Assembly (NCBI GenBank): GCA_964478235.1
Contig: CAYZGX010000007.1
Span: forward strand, 1 to 48,245
Direction of reading: 5' to 3'
Source of the DNA: 2-02-FULL-45-10 sp964478235
GTDB taxonomy: Bacteria > Patescibacteriota > Patescibacteriia > Magasanikbacterales > GWA2-37-8
DNA: 48,245 bases
The position numbers were made by a program, and so were the translations under genes. This document shows, one piece after another, positions 31,813 through 39,495 of the stretch; position 1 is the first letter of the stretch; each line of letters starts with the position of its first letter. Under the pieces are notes generated by a model. The model did no database searches. It saw only the letters and a list, made by a program, of their open reading frames with translations, and was not told where the DNA came from.

Positions 31813-33849
31813 ATGCGTTCACCATTATTTTTCTTAACCGTCTTTACATCGGCCTTCTTTTTGCTAGGCGCACCAGCCCGCTCCACCGTTCTTATTGATG
31901 AATTCCAGATAGCCGGCGAAACCGCTACCACCGACGAATACCTGGCTATTTTCAACACCAGCAACGAAGCAGTGGCGCTCGACGGCTGGCAAATCAAGAA
32001 ACGCACTGCCGGAGGCACTGAATCAACACTTGTCACTTTCCCCGCCCTCATTCTTGACCCACAGAGCTATCTTTACATTACCCACGAAAATTTTTCCAAC
32101 CCACTCTCTCCCAGCATTCGTTACACCACCACCCAAAGCTTGGCGAGCAATAACAGCGCCCTTCTCTACACTGCCAGCGGTGAGCTGATCGACGAGGTTG
32201 GCTGGGGCACGGTCTCAACCACTGTTCCATCGCCCACCCCCAACCCTTCGGCCGGACAGATCCTCCAAAGAAATAATCACCAAGACACTGGCGATACTCT
32301 GTCAGATTTTATACATAAAGTTTTTTTAAACGAAACTATTCCACCAGAAGAAAACGTCTTCAAAGCATCAGAAGAATTGGTCCCTTCGCAATCTGCAGGA
32401 GCTTCCTACAGCCCACCCTTGGCCAGCGCTCCCCCACCAAAAACATCACCAAGCATAGCGCCTACCAAAAAAAGTAATGAACTAGTCAAACCACCACAAT
32501 TATTTTTTGAAATCACTACTCCAGAAGTACTCGAGCATGGAACGCCAGGAATATTTAGCATCACAACAGTCGCCGATCCGCGCGGTGGCACGATTTTTCC
32601 TATCTGGAAATTTAGCGACGGCGTTATTCTCGAAGGATATCGCGTGGAGCGAAGTTTTTTTACTTCCTCCACCTATTTTGGAGAAGTATTGGCCACCAGC
32701 AGCGCCGGAACGCCTGGCTTTAGAACCTTTACTGTCCATATCTACTACCCCACGGACCAACGAATCGTTTTTAATGAAATCACTTACAACACCAGCACAG
32801 ATTTTATTGAACTCTATAACCAAAAAGCTACAACAACAGACGTTGGTGGTTGGAATATTGTTGCCGGCAAAGAACGCTACACCATTCCCACGAACACCAC
32901 TCTACCCGCTCAAGGCTATAGTGTATTCTACGAAACGATTACTAATCTAAAAACAACAGCTGGAGAAACATTGCGCCTCACCAACGCTTCTAACACACCA
33001 ATTGATATTGTAACATTGCCTAACGATAAAAAAGGTAGCTATACCCGAACTGCTTTGGGTTGGCACACCACGAACGAAGCAACACCGGGCACACCAACCG
33101 ACGACTACCCGCTAGTACTTGGCGAAAAAATAACGACCACACCAAAGCAGACTAAAAAAAGCACCACCACACATATACCCAACGCCATAGTCAACACTCT
33201 CTACGAAGCTCGAAACGTACCATTAGGAAAAACTATTACTGTTAAAGGAATTATCACCGTTTCGCCAGGAATATTTGCCAAAACCTATGGCTACCTAAGC
33301 GACGACACTGGTGGTATTCAAGTATGGTTTAATCGGGCGAATGTGCCGAACCTAACTACCGGCGACACTGTTCGCGTCACCGGCCGCCTCCGTCAACAAA
33401 AAAATATTTTTCAGCTCATCGCCACAACATACGCAGTAGTGTCAAAAACCAAACAACTTGAACCAGTAGAGATGGCTTTAACCGAAATAACTGAGGAAGA
33501 CATCGGAAAACTCATTACCACCGCCGGAGAAATAACCGAAGTACGAAGCTCGGCTGGCTATCTACATGCCGACGGTGAAGAAATTGCTATAAGTACCCAC
33601 GCCAATACCGGGCCTTTAACCAAACATCTCCACGTTGGCGACCGAGCGCGCCTCACCGGCATCCTCGAGCACACTGCGCGAGGTCTAACACTTTGGATGC
33701 GCACCAGCGAAGATATACTTCTTGAAACAACGACGCCAATTCCTCTAAAAAATAATAATAGTTTCCCCTATCACCTCGTTTTCATCGGCTTATTTACCGG
33801 AACAATCGTTGTTGGAATATATTTTCACAAACAAAAAAACACTGGGTGA
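31813..33849 (+). CDS. secreted lamin-tail-domain / OB-fold protein with C-terminal anchor
   Basis: 678 residues. Signal peptide (RSPLFFLTVFTSAFFLL), first lamin-tail domain (about 20-130: VLIDEFQIAGETATTDEYLA, VALDGWQIKK, GELIDEVGWG), a Pro/Ser linker, a beta-rich PKD-like middle (GTIFPIWKFSDGVIL), a second lamin-tail domain (about 310-400: IVFNEITYNTSTDFIELYN, VGGWNIVAGKERYTI), an OB-fold-like region (LGKTITVKGIITVSPGIF, GIQVWFNR, GDTVRVTGRL) and a final membrane helix. Such domains occur together in secreted nucleases and nucleic-acid-binding proteins; no catalytic motif was seen. A role in binding extracellular DNA is possible. Confidence 0.8.
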   Translation: MRSPLFFLTVFTSAFFLLGAPARSTVLIDEFQIAGETATTDEYLAIFNTSNEAVALDGWQIKKRTAGGTESTLVTFPALILDPQSYLYITHENFSNPLSPSIRYTTTQSLASNNSALLYTASGELIDEVGWGTVSTTVPSPTPNPSAGQILQRNNHQDTGDTLSDFIHKVFLNETIPPEENVFKASEELVPSQSAGASYSPPLASAPPPKTSPSIAPTKKSNELVKPPQLFFEITTPEVLEHGTPGIFSITTVADPRGGTIFPIWKFSDGVILEGYRVERSFFTSSTYFGEVLATSSAGTPGFRTFTVHIYYPTDQRIVFNEITYNTSTDFIELYNQKATTTDVGGWNIVAGKERYTIPTNTTLPAQGYSVFYETITNLKTTAGETLRLTNASNTPIDIVTLPNDKKGSYTRTALGWHTTNEATPGTPTDDYPLVLGEKITTTPKQTKKSTTTHIPNAIVNTLYEARNVPLGKTITVKGIITVSPGIFAKTYGYLSDDTGGIQVWFNRANVPNLTTGDTVRVTGRLRQQKNIFQLIATTYAVVSKTKQLEPVEMALTEITEEDIGKLITTAGEITEVRSSAGYLHADGEEIAISTHANTGPLTKHLHVGDRARLTGILEHTARGLTLWMRTSEDILLETTTPIPLKNNNSFPYHLVFIGLFTGTIVVGIYFHKQKNTG

Positions 33850-33852
33850 GTG
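33832..33852 (-). terminator. terminator of the minus-strand 178-residue gene
   Basis: Minus strand AAACACT CACCC AGTGTTTTTTTG, overlapping the 3' end of the lamin-tail gene. A second, larger hairpin (GGGCG..CGCCC, about 33858-33904) lies between it and the gene. Confidence 0.75.
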
Positions 33853-33931
33853 TTTAGGGGTGGGCGACGACTTGGGGATGGGAGAATCCAAGCCGCCGCC
33901 CGTTCCGTAAATTTTTTTGCCGAAGCGATGA

Positions 33932-34468
33932 CTACCGCTTGGCGTTGCTCGAGACGACGTTCATCCCCGACGCACCCTCCTGGTGCTGCGGGAAGTACTT
34001 GGCGCCCTTCGTGGCCTTGAACCGCGGATACAAGCCCTCCAGCTTCTCCTGCGGCAACTTCACGAACTTCTCGAGATCCACCATCATCTTCACGCCGATG
34101 TTGTCGGCCTGGTGATGGAAGATGCATCCGCACTTCTCGGCCTCACCCTGGGTGATGCCGAGCTTCATCATGAGCCGACGGAAGGTCTCGTAGCGGGCGT
34201 GGACGACCTCGGTCGTCACGGTGACCGTGGTGACCTCGGCGATCTCATTGCCCTTCTTGTCCTTCTGGATATTCTTGCTCACGAACTCGTGGGTGAAGAA
34301 GAACTCCACCTTGGGCTCACCAGTCCCAAGCTTCATTCCGCTCAGGATGTCATAGCGCGAGGCCAAGGGCGACACGTTCCGCTCGTAGGCCGGACGCTTA
34401 ACGACGTTTTCCTTGGGCAGAGACTTCTTCTTTGGAGCTGCAACAGTAGCAACTGCGATCTGTGACAA
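33932..34468 (-). CDS. GC-rich hypothetical protein
   Basis: 178 residues if translation starts at TTG 34468, which follows AGAGGTG at good spacing; no ATG fits better. The product is basic at the N-terminus (AAPKKKSLPKENVVKR), with a central domain (EPKVEFFFTHEFVSKNIQKD, TVTVTTEVVHARYETFRRLM) and a Cys pair with His (KCGCIFHHQADN). No family recognised. GC and codon choice (GCC, CTC, GTC, AAG) differ sharply from neighbours, so recent acquisition or unusually strong codon selection is likely. Confidence 0.6.
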   Translation of the reverse strand: MSQIAVATVAAPKKKSLPKENVVKRPAYERNVSPLASRYDILSGMKLGTGEPKVEFFFTHEFVSKNIQKDKKGNEIAEVTTVTVTTEVVHARYETFRRLMMKLGITQGEAEKCGCIFHHQADNIGVKMMVDLEKFVKLPQEKLEGLYPRFKATKGAKYFPQHQEGASGMNVVSSNAKR

Positions 34469-34529
34469 GGCACACCTCTTGTGGGTACTGCGGGGTTTAA
34501 AAACGTTTGTGGATTCCCATCCGCGCCTG

Positions 34530-34558
34530 AGTATAGCAGAAAAGAGGCCTAAAGTCAA
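34530..34558 (-). promoter_or_regulatory. promoter of the 178-residue gene
   Basis: Minus strand TTGACT (34553-34558), 17 nt, TATACT (34530-34535). Confidence 0.8.
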
Positions 34559-34567
34559 TATATGGGC

Positions 34568-34596
34568 TTGAAGTTTATAAATAATCGTGCTACGCT
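34568..34596 (+). promoter_or_regulatory. promoter of tRNA-Ser(TGA)
   Basis: TTGAAG, 17 nt, TACGCT. It is divergent from the promoter at 34530-34558, ten bases away. Confidence 0.65.
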
Positions 34597-34619
34597 ATGG
34601 GCACTTTTGATACTAGAGT

Positions 34620-34704
34620 GGAGAGATGGCCGAGTGGTTTAAGGCAACAGTCTTGAAAACTGTCGTACCGCAAGGTACCGTGAGTTCGAATCTCACTCTC
34701 TCCG
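34620..34704 (+). tRNA. tRNA-Ser (anticodon TGA)
   Basis: 85-nt class II tRNA: acceptor GGAGAGA/TCTCTCC, anticodon loop CTTGAAA (TGA), variable arm CGTACCGCAAGGTACCG, T-arm GTGAGTTCGAATCTCAC, discriminator G. Confidence 0.95.
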
Positions 34705-34720
34705 CTGTAGTATCAAACCA

Positions 34721-34736
34721 TCAATGGAAAGGTGGC
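34721..34736 (+). repeat. 16-bp direct repeat: fragment of the following tRNA-Ser 5' end
   Basis: TCAATGGAAAGGTGGC occurs here and again at 34784-34799, where it includes the first 11 bases of tRNA-Ser(CGA). The first copy is followed by unrelated sequence. It looks like a truncated tRNA-Ser duplicate. Confidence 0.75.
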
Positions 34737-34788
34737 CTGCCTGCGACGCTAAAGCGCCTCAGCATGCACACCAAAGTATACTCTCAAT

Positions 34789-34876
34789 GGAAAGGTGGCT
34801 GAGCTGGTCGAAGGCGCCTGACTCGAAATCAGGTGTACTCGAAAGAGTACCGTGGGTTCGAATCCCACCCTTTCCG
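34789..34876 (+). tRNA. tRNA-Ser (anticodon CGA)
   Basis: 88-nt class II tRNA: acceptor GGAAAGG/CCTTTCC, anticodon loop CTCGAAA (CGA), variable arm with GTACTCGAAAGAGTAC, T-arm GTGGGTTCGAATCCCAC, discriminator G. A -10-like TATACT ends seven bases before its 5' end, so transcription may start at the mature end. Confidence 0.95.
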
Positions 34877-34877
34877 C

Positions 34878-34918
34878 TAAATAAATACCCGAGCCATATA
34901 GGCTCGGGTATTTATTTA
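34878..34918 (+). terminator. terminator after tRNA-Ser(CGA)
   Basis: A perfect 17-bp stem, AAATAAATACCCGAGCC / GGCTCGGGTATTTATTT, with loop ATATA. Confidence 0.9.
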
Positions 34919-34920
34919 AT

Positions 34921-34994
34921 GGCTTGGTGGGATTCGAACGGAAGATGGTAAGAAACGAAGTTTCTTACTTGCTGAGGAATCCCACCACCCCAAT
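34921..34994. repeat. tRNA-linked inverted element A
   Basis: Starts with GGTGGGATTCGAAC (34926-34939), the exact reverse complement of the T-arm/acceptor part of the neighbouring tRNA-Ser(CGA) (34856-34869). A 10-bp outer stem TGGTGGGATT/AATCCCACCA encloses a 9-bp hairpin GTAAGAAAC GAA GTTTCTTAC and the block TTGCTGAGG. A related element (B, 45697-45746) lies after tRNA-Ala. On the minus strand it has a tRNA-like acceptor (GGTGGGA/TCCCACC) but no normal anticodon arm. Confidence 0.7.
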
Positions 34995-35073
34995 TGCCAA
35001 ACACCCAAAAAAGTCCTACAGTATATCAAAAGCTCTTGAAGCTCGCCGATTGGCGAGTTTTTATTTTTTTCGT

Positions 35074-36162
35074 ATGCTCTACTCCGCAATTATCCGCCCC
35101 CTCTTATTTCACTACATGGATCCCGAAACAGCCCATCGCTATGCCCTCAGAACTCTACAATGGATAAGCCGACGCCCACTAAAAAACTGGCTACAAACGT
35201 TTTACCAAACGACTGACCCTAAATTAACTATCACCATGGGCGGACTACGCTTTCCAAGCCCGGTTGGCTTGGCCGCCGGCTTTGATAAACACATCGACGC
35301 TCCGGGCGCATATAGCCTTCTTGGATTTGGCTCAGCCGAATTTGGCTCAATCACCCTCACCAAACAACCGGGCAACCAAGCCCCGCGCGTCTGGCGACTA
35401 CCCAAAGACAAAGGGCTTATTGTTAATTATGGCCTACCAAGTATTGGCGCCGAACACGCCAGAGAACGATTAGAAAAACAAACCACCCGCACCATTCCCT
35501 ATGGCGTCAGTATAGCCCCAAGCACCACTGCGAACGATCTTATTATCGACTACGCTACAACTTTTTCTATTCTTTACGACACCGCCGACTATATCACCCT
35601 CAACGTGAGCTGTCCCAACGTCACCAGCCAAAACACTTTTTCACAACTAACCTTTATTGAAAAATTATTAGCGACTATTGCCTCTGAACTAGAGAGAAAA
35701 AATAATCACAAACCACTTTTCCTTAAAATTGCCCCACACTACTCCAACCAAGAATTAGAAAAAATTGTCCATCTTTGCAAAAGCTATCATGTGCAAGGTA
35801 TTATCGCCACCAATTTATTAAAAAAACGATCGTTTTTTACTACCAAAAGCTCACCTAAAGAGCTCGATCACCCTGGCGGAATCTCGGGCGAGCTCCTCAA
35901 AAACGACAGCAATGCCATTATTGCCAAGCTCTACCACCTGGCTCAAGGTCAATTGGCTATTATTGGTGTCGGCGGTATTTTTTCTGCCGAAGATGCCTAT
36001 GAAAAAATACGGCTGGGGGCGAACGCTGTTCAGCTGGTCACCGGCTTTATCTATGGCGGACCGAGCATCGCTCGCACTATCAACAAACGATTGCTTTATT
36101 TCTTACAACGAGATGGTTTTAGAACGCTCTCTGAGGCTGTTGGCTCATATTGGCGAACATAA
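35074..36162 (+). CDS. pyrD: dihydroorotate dehydrogenase, class 2 architecture
   Basis: 362 residues from MLYSAIIRPLLFHYMDPETA at 35074, the two-helix N-terminal membrane-binding segment of class 2 enzymes. The FMN barrel follows: SPVGLAAGFDKHIDAPGAY, GFGSAEFGSITLTKQPGN, the catalytic block ITLNVSCPNVTSQNTF (about 176-191), PLFLKIAP, GIIATNLLKKR, GISGELLK and IIGVGGIFSAEDAYEKIRLG. It oxidises dihydroorotate to orotate in pyrimidine synthesis. Class 2 enzymes usually have Ser where this one has Cys (NVSCPN). No other pyr gene is adjacent. Confidence 0.93.
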   Translation: MLYSAIIRPLLFHYMDPETAHRYALRTLQWISRRPLKNWLQTFYQTTDPKLTITMGGLRFPSPVGLAAGFDKHIDAPGAYSLLGFGSAEFGSITLTKQPGNQAPRVWRLPKDKGLIVNYGLPSIGAEHARERLEKQTTRTIPYGVSIAPSTTANDLIIDYATTFSILYDTADYITLNVSCPNVTSQNTFSQLTFIEKLLATIASELERKNNHKPLFLKIAPHYSNQELEKIVHLCKSYHVQGIIATNLLKKRSFFTTKSSPKELDHPGGISGELLKNDSNAIIAKLYHLAQGQLAIIGVGGIFSAEDAYEKIRLGANAVQLVTGFIYGGPSIARTINKRLLYFLQRDGFRTLSEAVGSYWRT

Positions 36163-36163
36163 G

Positions 36164-36193
36164 TTGTACGGGTATTCCAAAATACGCTATACT
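36164..36193 (+). promoter_or_regulatory. promoter for the ACT-domain gene
   Basis: TTGTAC, 18 nt, TATACT, starting right after the pyrD stop. Confidence 0.7.
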
Positions 36194-36214
36194 AGGGGTA
36201 CTAACTGCCTTGCT

Positions 36215-36583
36215 ATGTCGTCAGTTACTACTTCCACAACTCCTCGTCTCACCGTTACGCCCGGCGCGTATGCGGTTGTTTCGGCGCCACAAGCCCATCC
36301 GAAAGCGCTCGTGAACATCACCCACCTTGATTCGGTGACCATGGTGATAAAACACGAAGATTATACCTCTGAAAAAGATCTCGACCGTTGGCATGTCTGC
36401 AACGTAGCAGCACCATCCGCCCATGAACACCATCTTCACGACCTCATTGAACTCCTCAAAAAAGAAGCTATCAAATATCTCATCGTCCCCTGCCAAGAAA
36501 TGTACTACTTCTGCATTCACGCTCTTGATATGCCAAGAGCACTTGCGCTTGTAGCCGCCTTTGGTTGGGAAATCGTCGAATAA
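36215..36583 (+). CDS. ACT-domain protein (CASTOR-like), regulatory
   Basis: 122 residues. It resembles small bacterial proteins with paired ACT-like folds: PRLTVTPGAYAVVSAPQAHP, SVTMVIKHEDY, then HDLIELLKKEAIKYLIVPCQ, and a last strand-helix ALDMPRALALVAAFGWEIVE. ACT domains bind amino acids or other small ligands. The second half keeps the 'LL...I.......YLLV' spacing of the family, but the fit is by eye only. No membrane segment. Own promoter and terminator. Confidence 0.6.
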   Translation: MSSVTTSTTPRLTVTPGAYAVVSAPQAHPKALVNITHLDSVTMVIKHEDYTSEKDLDRWHVCNVAAPSAHEHHLHDLIELLKKEAIKYLIVPCQEMYYFCIHALDMPRALALVAAFGWEIVE

Positions 36584-36616
36584 AAAACCTTGTACGCAAT
36601 GTACAAGGTTTTTTTG
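36584..36616. terminator. terminator after the ACT gene, usable by the convergent GerMN gene
   Basis: AAAAACCTTGTAC GCAAT GTACAAGGTTTTTTT, a perfect stem. Confidence 0.9.
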
Positions 36617-36624
36617 AGAATATA

Positions 36625-37173
36625 TTATTTACTCGAAAGGACGTCAGCTAGTTTTTTGTCATTAATGTAGACGTCGGCGCTGGTCACTGTTGGAAATTGT
36701 TTAATTGTTTCCATAATCTGACTTTCAAATCGCGGAGTATCACAGGTGCCACCAAGAGCGTGTGTGCCGGTCAATTTTACCGTCGCTTTTCCGCCAACAA
36801 TTATCGCGCTTGCAAGTTGTAGCTGTGATTGATAGAGCGAATTATACAGGCCTGATTGGCCATAAAACTCGCCTTTAGCAGCCAAAAGCGCTTTCAATAC
36901 TTCGGTCAACGGCGCACCGGTGTTTGGTACTGTTACCCCTACCGAAACAACGCTATCACCACAACCAATGAGCTTGCCAGACGCGCCATTGTCATCAAGC
37001 GCCACCATAAAAATCTTATACGCGTTCGTTGTCGCCACTGGTTCTGATGGAGTTGTGGTTTCGGTCGGCTCCGGTACTGTTGGAAACGTCGGATCATTAT
37101 CCATTGATGGCACCGCTGAACAACCAGCACCCAACAAAACAAGACTGACGGCCAAAGTGAGAATACGTTTCAT
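36625..37173 (-). CDS. GerMN-domain lipoprotein
   Basis: 182 residues. Lipobox VLLGAGC (Cys about 18), a Thr/Pro linker (PEPTETTTPSEPVATT), then a GerMN domain: VTVPNTGAPLTEVLKALLAA, KATVKLTGTHALGGTCDTPR and FPTVTSADVYINDKK. GerMN domains occur in spore germination and envelope proteins and are thought to bind envelope components. Here the organism is not expected to sporulate, so an envelope role is more likely. Confidence 0.8.
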   Translation of the reverse strand: MKRILTLAVSLVLLGAGCSAVPSMDNDPTFPTVPEPTETTTPSEPVATTNAYKIFMVALDDNGASGKLIGCGDSVVSVGVTVPNTGAPLTEVLKALLAAKGEFYGQSGLYNSLYQSQLQLASAIIVGGKATVKLTGTHALGGTCDTPRFESQIMETIKQFPTVTSADVYINDKKLADVLSSK

Positions 37174-37221
37174 AAAAATAGCTAGAAATAACATCTCTAT
37201 GTTAGCACGCGAAAGAGCGCA

Positions 37222-37250
37222 CTGACAAGCAAAACAAAAAATGATACACT
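37222..37250 (+). promoter_or_regulatory. promoter of the DoxX-like gene (near-leaderless)
   Basis: CTGACA, 17 nt, TACACT, with nine bases between the -10 and the ATG at 37260. Confidence 0.6.
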
Positions 37251-37259
37251 ACGCTTACT

Positions 37260-37724
37260 ATGCAAAAACAACTCATCACTTTTGATAACCATCTCATCGC
37301 TTTTATTCGCCGTCACCAAGAAATTATTCGACGCACTGCTTTGGCTCTCGTCTTTTTTTGGTTTGGCCTTCTCAAAGTGCTCGGCACCAGTCCAGCTAAT
37401 CCGCTGGTTGAAGCGCTTCTCAACAAAACAATGCCTTTTATATCGTTTAATGATTTTAATCTGCTCTTCGGCAGTTTTGAAATGATAATCGGCCTCTTGT
37501 TTATCATCCCCAAAGCCGAACGTATCGCTCTCGCCATCCTTGCCCCCCACCTAATTATGACTGCCGCGCCACTTATTCTCTTGCCCGAGGTCACCTGGCA
37601 GGCGATGCTCGTTCCAACCTTAGAAGGACAATACATTCTCAAAAATAGTATTATTATCGCTCTCGCTTTTAGCATCGGGGCTGACCTCACCCCACTTGGC
37701 GCCAAAACCTCGACAAAACGATAA
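37260..37724 (+). CDS. DoxX/DUF417-like integral membrane protein
   Basis: 154 residues with four hydrophobic segments. ALALVFFWFGLLKVLGTSPA near residue 27 and FGSFEMIIGLLFIIPKAERI near 70 match the F.FG..K and G..E...G......R pattern of the DoxX/YkgB group. Function in the family is poorly known (redox or membrane stress). It precedes trhO by 23 bases but each has a promoter. Confidence 0.75.
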   Translation: MQKQLITFDNHLIAFIRRHQEIIRRTALALVFFWFGLLKVLGTSPANPLVEALLNKTMPFISFNDFNLLFGSFEMIIGLLFIIPKAERIALAILAPHLIMTAAPLILLPEVTWQAMLVPTLEGQYILKNSIIIALAFSIGADLTPLGAKTSTKR

Positions 37725-37738
37725 AACTGTGGTACAAC
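37710..37738 (+). promoter_or_regulatory. promoter of trhO (near-leaderless)
   Basis: TCGACA, 17 nt, TACAAC, nine bases before the ATG at 37748. Confidence 0.5.
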
Positions 37739-37747
37739 CTAGTCATT

Positions 37748-38644
37748 ATGAACCCACGCATTCTCCTCTATTATAAGTACGTCCACATCAGCGAACCAGA
37801 AACATTCGCTCGCGAACAACGGACGCTCTGTGAAAAACTTTCCTTGAAAGGCCGAATTATTATTGCTCAGGAAGGTATCAACGGCACTGTAGAAGGCACC
37901 CATGAAGCCACCGAACAGTATATGGCTGTCATGCGCGCTGATCAACGATTTGCTGATATGAACTTCAAGTTGAGTGACGGCACCGGCACCGCTTTTCCTC
38001 GTTTATCCATCAAAGTACGCGACGAAATCGTCAGCTTACACCTTGGCGACAACGATTTTACCCCTGAAGAAACCACTGGAAAATATATTTCCGCTGAAGA
38101 ATTACACAGCTGGATCCATGACAAGACCAAAGAATTCTACATCGTGGATATGCGCAACGACTACGAGCATAAAATTGGTTTTTTCAAAAACTCCATTTTG
38201 CCGCCACTCAAAAATTTCCGCGACCTACCAGCGCTTCTCCCAAAATTAGAGCATTTAAAAAATAAAACCGTCGTGACTGTCTGCACCGGCGGGGTTCGCT
38301 GTGAAAAAGCTTCCGGCTTCCTGGTTAAAAACGGTTTCAAGGATGTCTATCAACTTCACAACGGCATTGTCACCTACATGGAAAAATACCCAGAAGAAGA
38401 TTTTCACGGTAAACTCTATGTCTTTGACGGACGCATCACTATGGGCTTCAATAGTCCAAACACTCCACACACGGTTGTTGGCGCTTGCGACAAATGTGGT
38501 AGCCCGAGTGAAAACTACGTCAATTGTAAATTAAAAAGTTGTAACGCCCACTTTATCTGTTGCGAAGCGTGTGTCGAAAAAACTGGTGGCGTCTTTTGCG
38601 GAGCAGTCTGCGCCGAAAAAGCTCGTGCCCTTCAACCAGCCTAA
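37748..38644 (+). CDS. trhO: tRNA uridine(34) hydroxylase (TrhO/YceA, rhodanese family)
   Basis: 298 residues. N-terminal domain with ILLYYKYVHISEPETFAREQ and AQEGINGTVEGTHEATEQYM, a rhodanese domain with YIVDMRNDYEHKIGFFKNS and the catalytic loop VCTGGVRCEKASGFLVKNGF (about 178-197), and a Cys-rich C-terminal part (ACDKCGSPSENYVNC, FICCEACVEKTGGVFCG) likely to bind zinc. TrhO oxidises U34 of tRNAs to 5-hydroxyuridine, which aids wobble decoding. Confidence 0.93.
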   Translation: MNPRILLYYKYVHISEPETFAREQRTLCEKLSLKGRIIIAQEGINGTVEGTHEATEQYMAVMRADQRFADMNFKLSDGTGTAFPRLSIKVRDEIVSLHLGDNDFTPEETTGKYISAEELHSWIHDKTKEFYIVDMRNDYEHKIGFFKNSILPPLKNFRDLPALLPKLEHLKNKTVVTVCTGGVRCEKASGFLVKNGFKDVYQLHNGIVTYMEKYPEEDFHGKLYVFDGRITMGFNSPNTPHTVVGACDKCGSPSENYVNCKLKSCNAHFICCEACVEKTGGVFCGAVCAEKARALQPA

Positions 38645-38650
38645 AAGAAT

Positions 38651-38686
38651 TAAAAAAACCAGCCACTCTCGTGGCTGGTTTTTTAT
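38651..38686. terminator. bidirectional terminator between trhO and znuB
   Basis: AAAAAACCAGCCAC TCTC GTGGCTGGTTTTTT. Confidence 0.9.
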
Positions 38687-39490
38687 TTAATTTCGTTTGA
38701 AAAACAGCGCCAAAACAAATAAGCTCGTCGCCGAAAGAACGATGACCGAGCCGACTGGCAAATTGAAAATGAGTGACAACATGATACCAACCAAAAGAGC
38801 AATTTCAGAAAAAAGCACACTGAGCCAAAGCAAACCACGAGCCGAACGCGCCAACAGCTTGGCAGTGGAAACTGGAATAATCAGAAGAGCGCTAACAAGC
38901 ACAATGCCCAACACTTTAATACTGAGCACAGTTGCAACAGCTAACACAATATATAAAAATAGCTGATACCACTTAGTTGGAATACCCGACAACTCAGCCA
39001 ATTCCTGATTGAGCGACACATACAAATACGTTCGATATTTGGTCACCATAAAACCAATAATCACCATAGCTAAACCAGCAATGAGCCAGACTTCAAACGA
39101 GCGAATGGTCAAAATGTTTCCAAATAAAAAGCTCATGAGATCAGGTTGGTATTCTTTTTGCAAATTGATGAGTACCACCCCGAGCGCCAAACTAGAAGTG
39201 AAAAGAATGGCCAGAAGAGAATCTGTGTTAATGGTAGTTTTTTGTTCCAAAATATAAATAACGACGGCAAAAAAAATGCTGAAAATAACCGCGTAGAGCA
39301 GTGGCTCCTGATGAAACAGCAAGCCGAGCGCTACCCCCACCAACGAAGCATGCGCCACCCCATCGCTAAAAAAAGACATCCGACGCAATGTCACAAAAAT
39401 CCCGAGCACCGCCAAAAGCGCCCCGGTAAAAACCCCGGCAATAATCGCGCGCTGTACAAATGGATAGGCTAAGAGTTCAAGGAGTGACAT
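38687..39490 (-). CDS. znuB: zinc/manganese ABC transporter permease
   Basis: 267 residues from the ATG at 39490, which overlaps nothing and starts six bases after the znuC stop. Eight or nine membrane helices of the ABC-3 family: GVFTGALLAVLGIFVTLRRM, FFSDGVAHASLVGVALGLLF, and SIKVLGIVLVSALLIIPVST. It forms the membrane channel for ZnuA-delivered metal. Zn2+ versus Mn2+ cannot be decided from the permease alone. Confidence 0.9.
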   Translation of the reverse strand: MSLLELLAYPFVQRAIIAGVFTGALLAVLGIFVTLRRMSFFSDGVAHASLVGVALGLLFHQEPLLYAVIFSIFFAVVIYILEQKTTINTDSLLAILFTSSLALGVVLINLQKEYQPDLMSFLFGNILTIRSFEVWLIAGLAMVIIGFMVTKYRTYLYVSLNQELAELSGIPTKWYQLFLYIVLAVATVLSIKVLGIVLVSALLIIPVSTAKLLARSARGLLWLSVLFSEIALLVGIMLSLIFNLPVGSVIVLSATSLFVLALFFKRN

Positions 39491-39495
39491 AGTGC

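Noticed and set aside
34921..34994. tmRNA 5' end (GGATTCGA motif)
   Set aside because: The motif is explained by the reverse complement of the tRNA-Ser T-arm, and the element is far too short for tmRNA.
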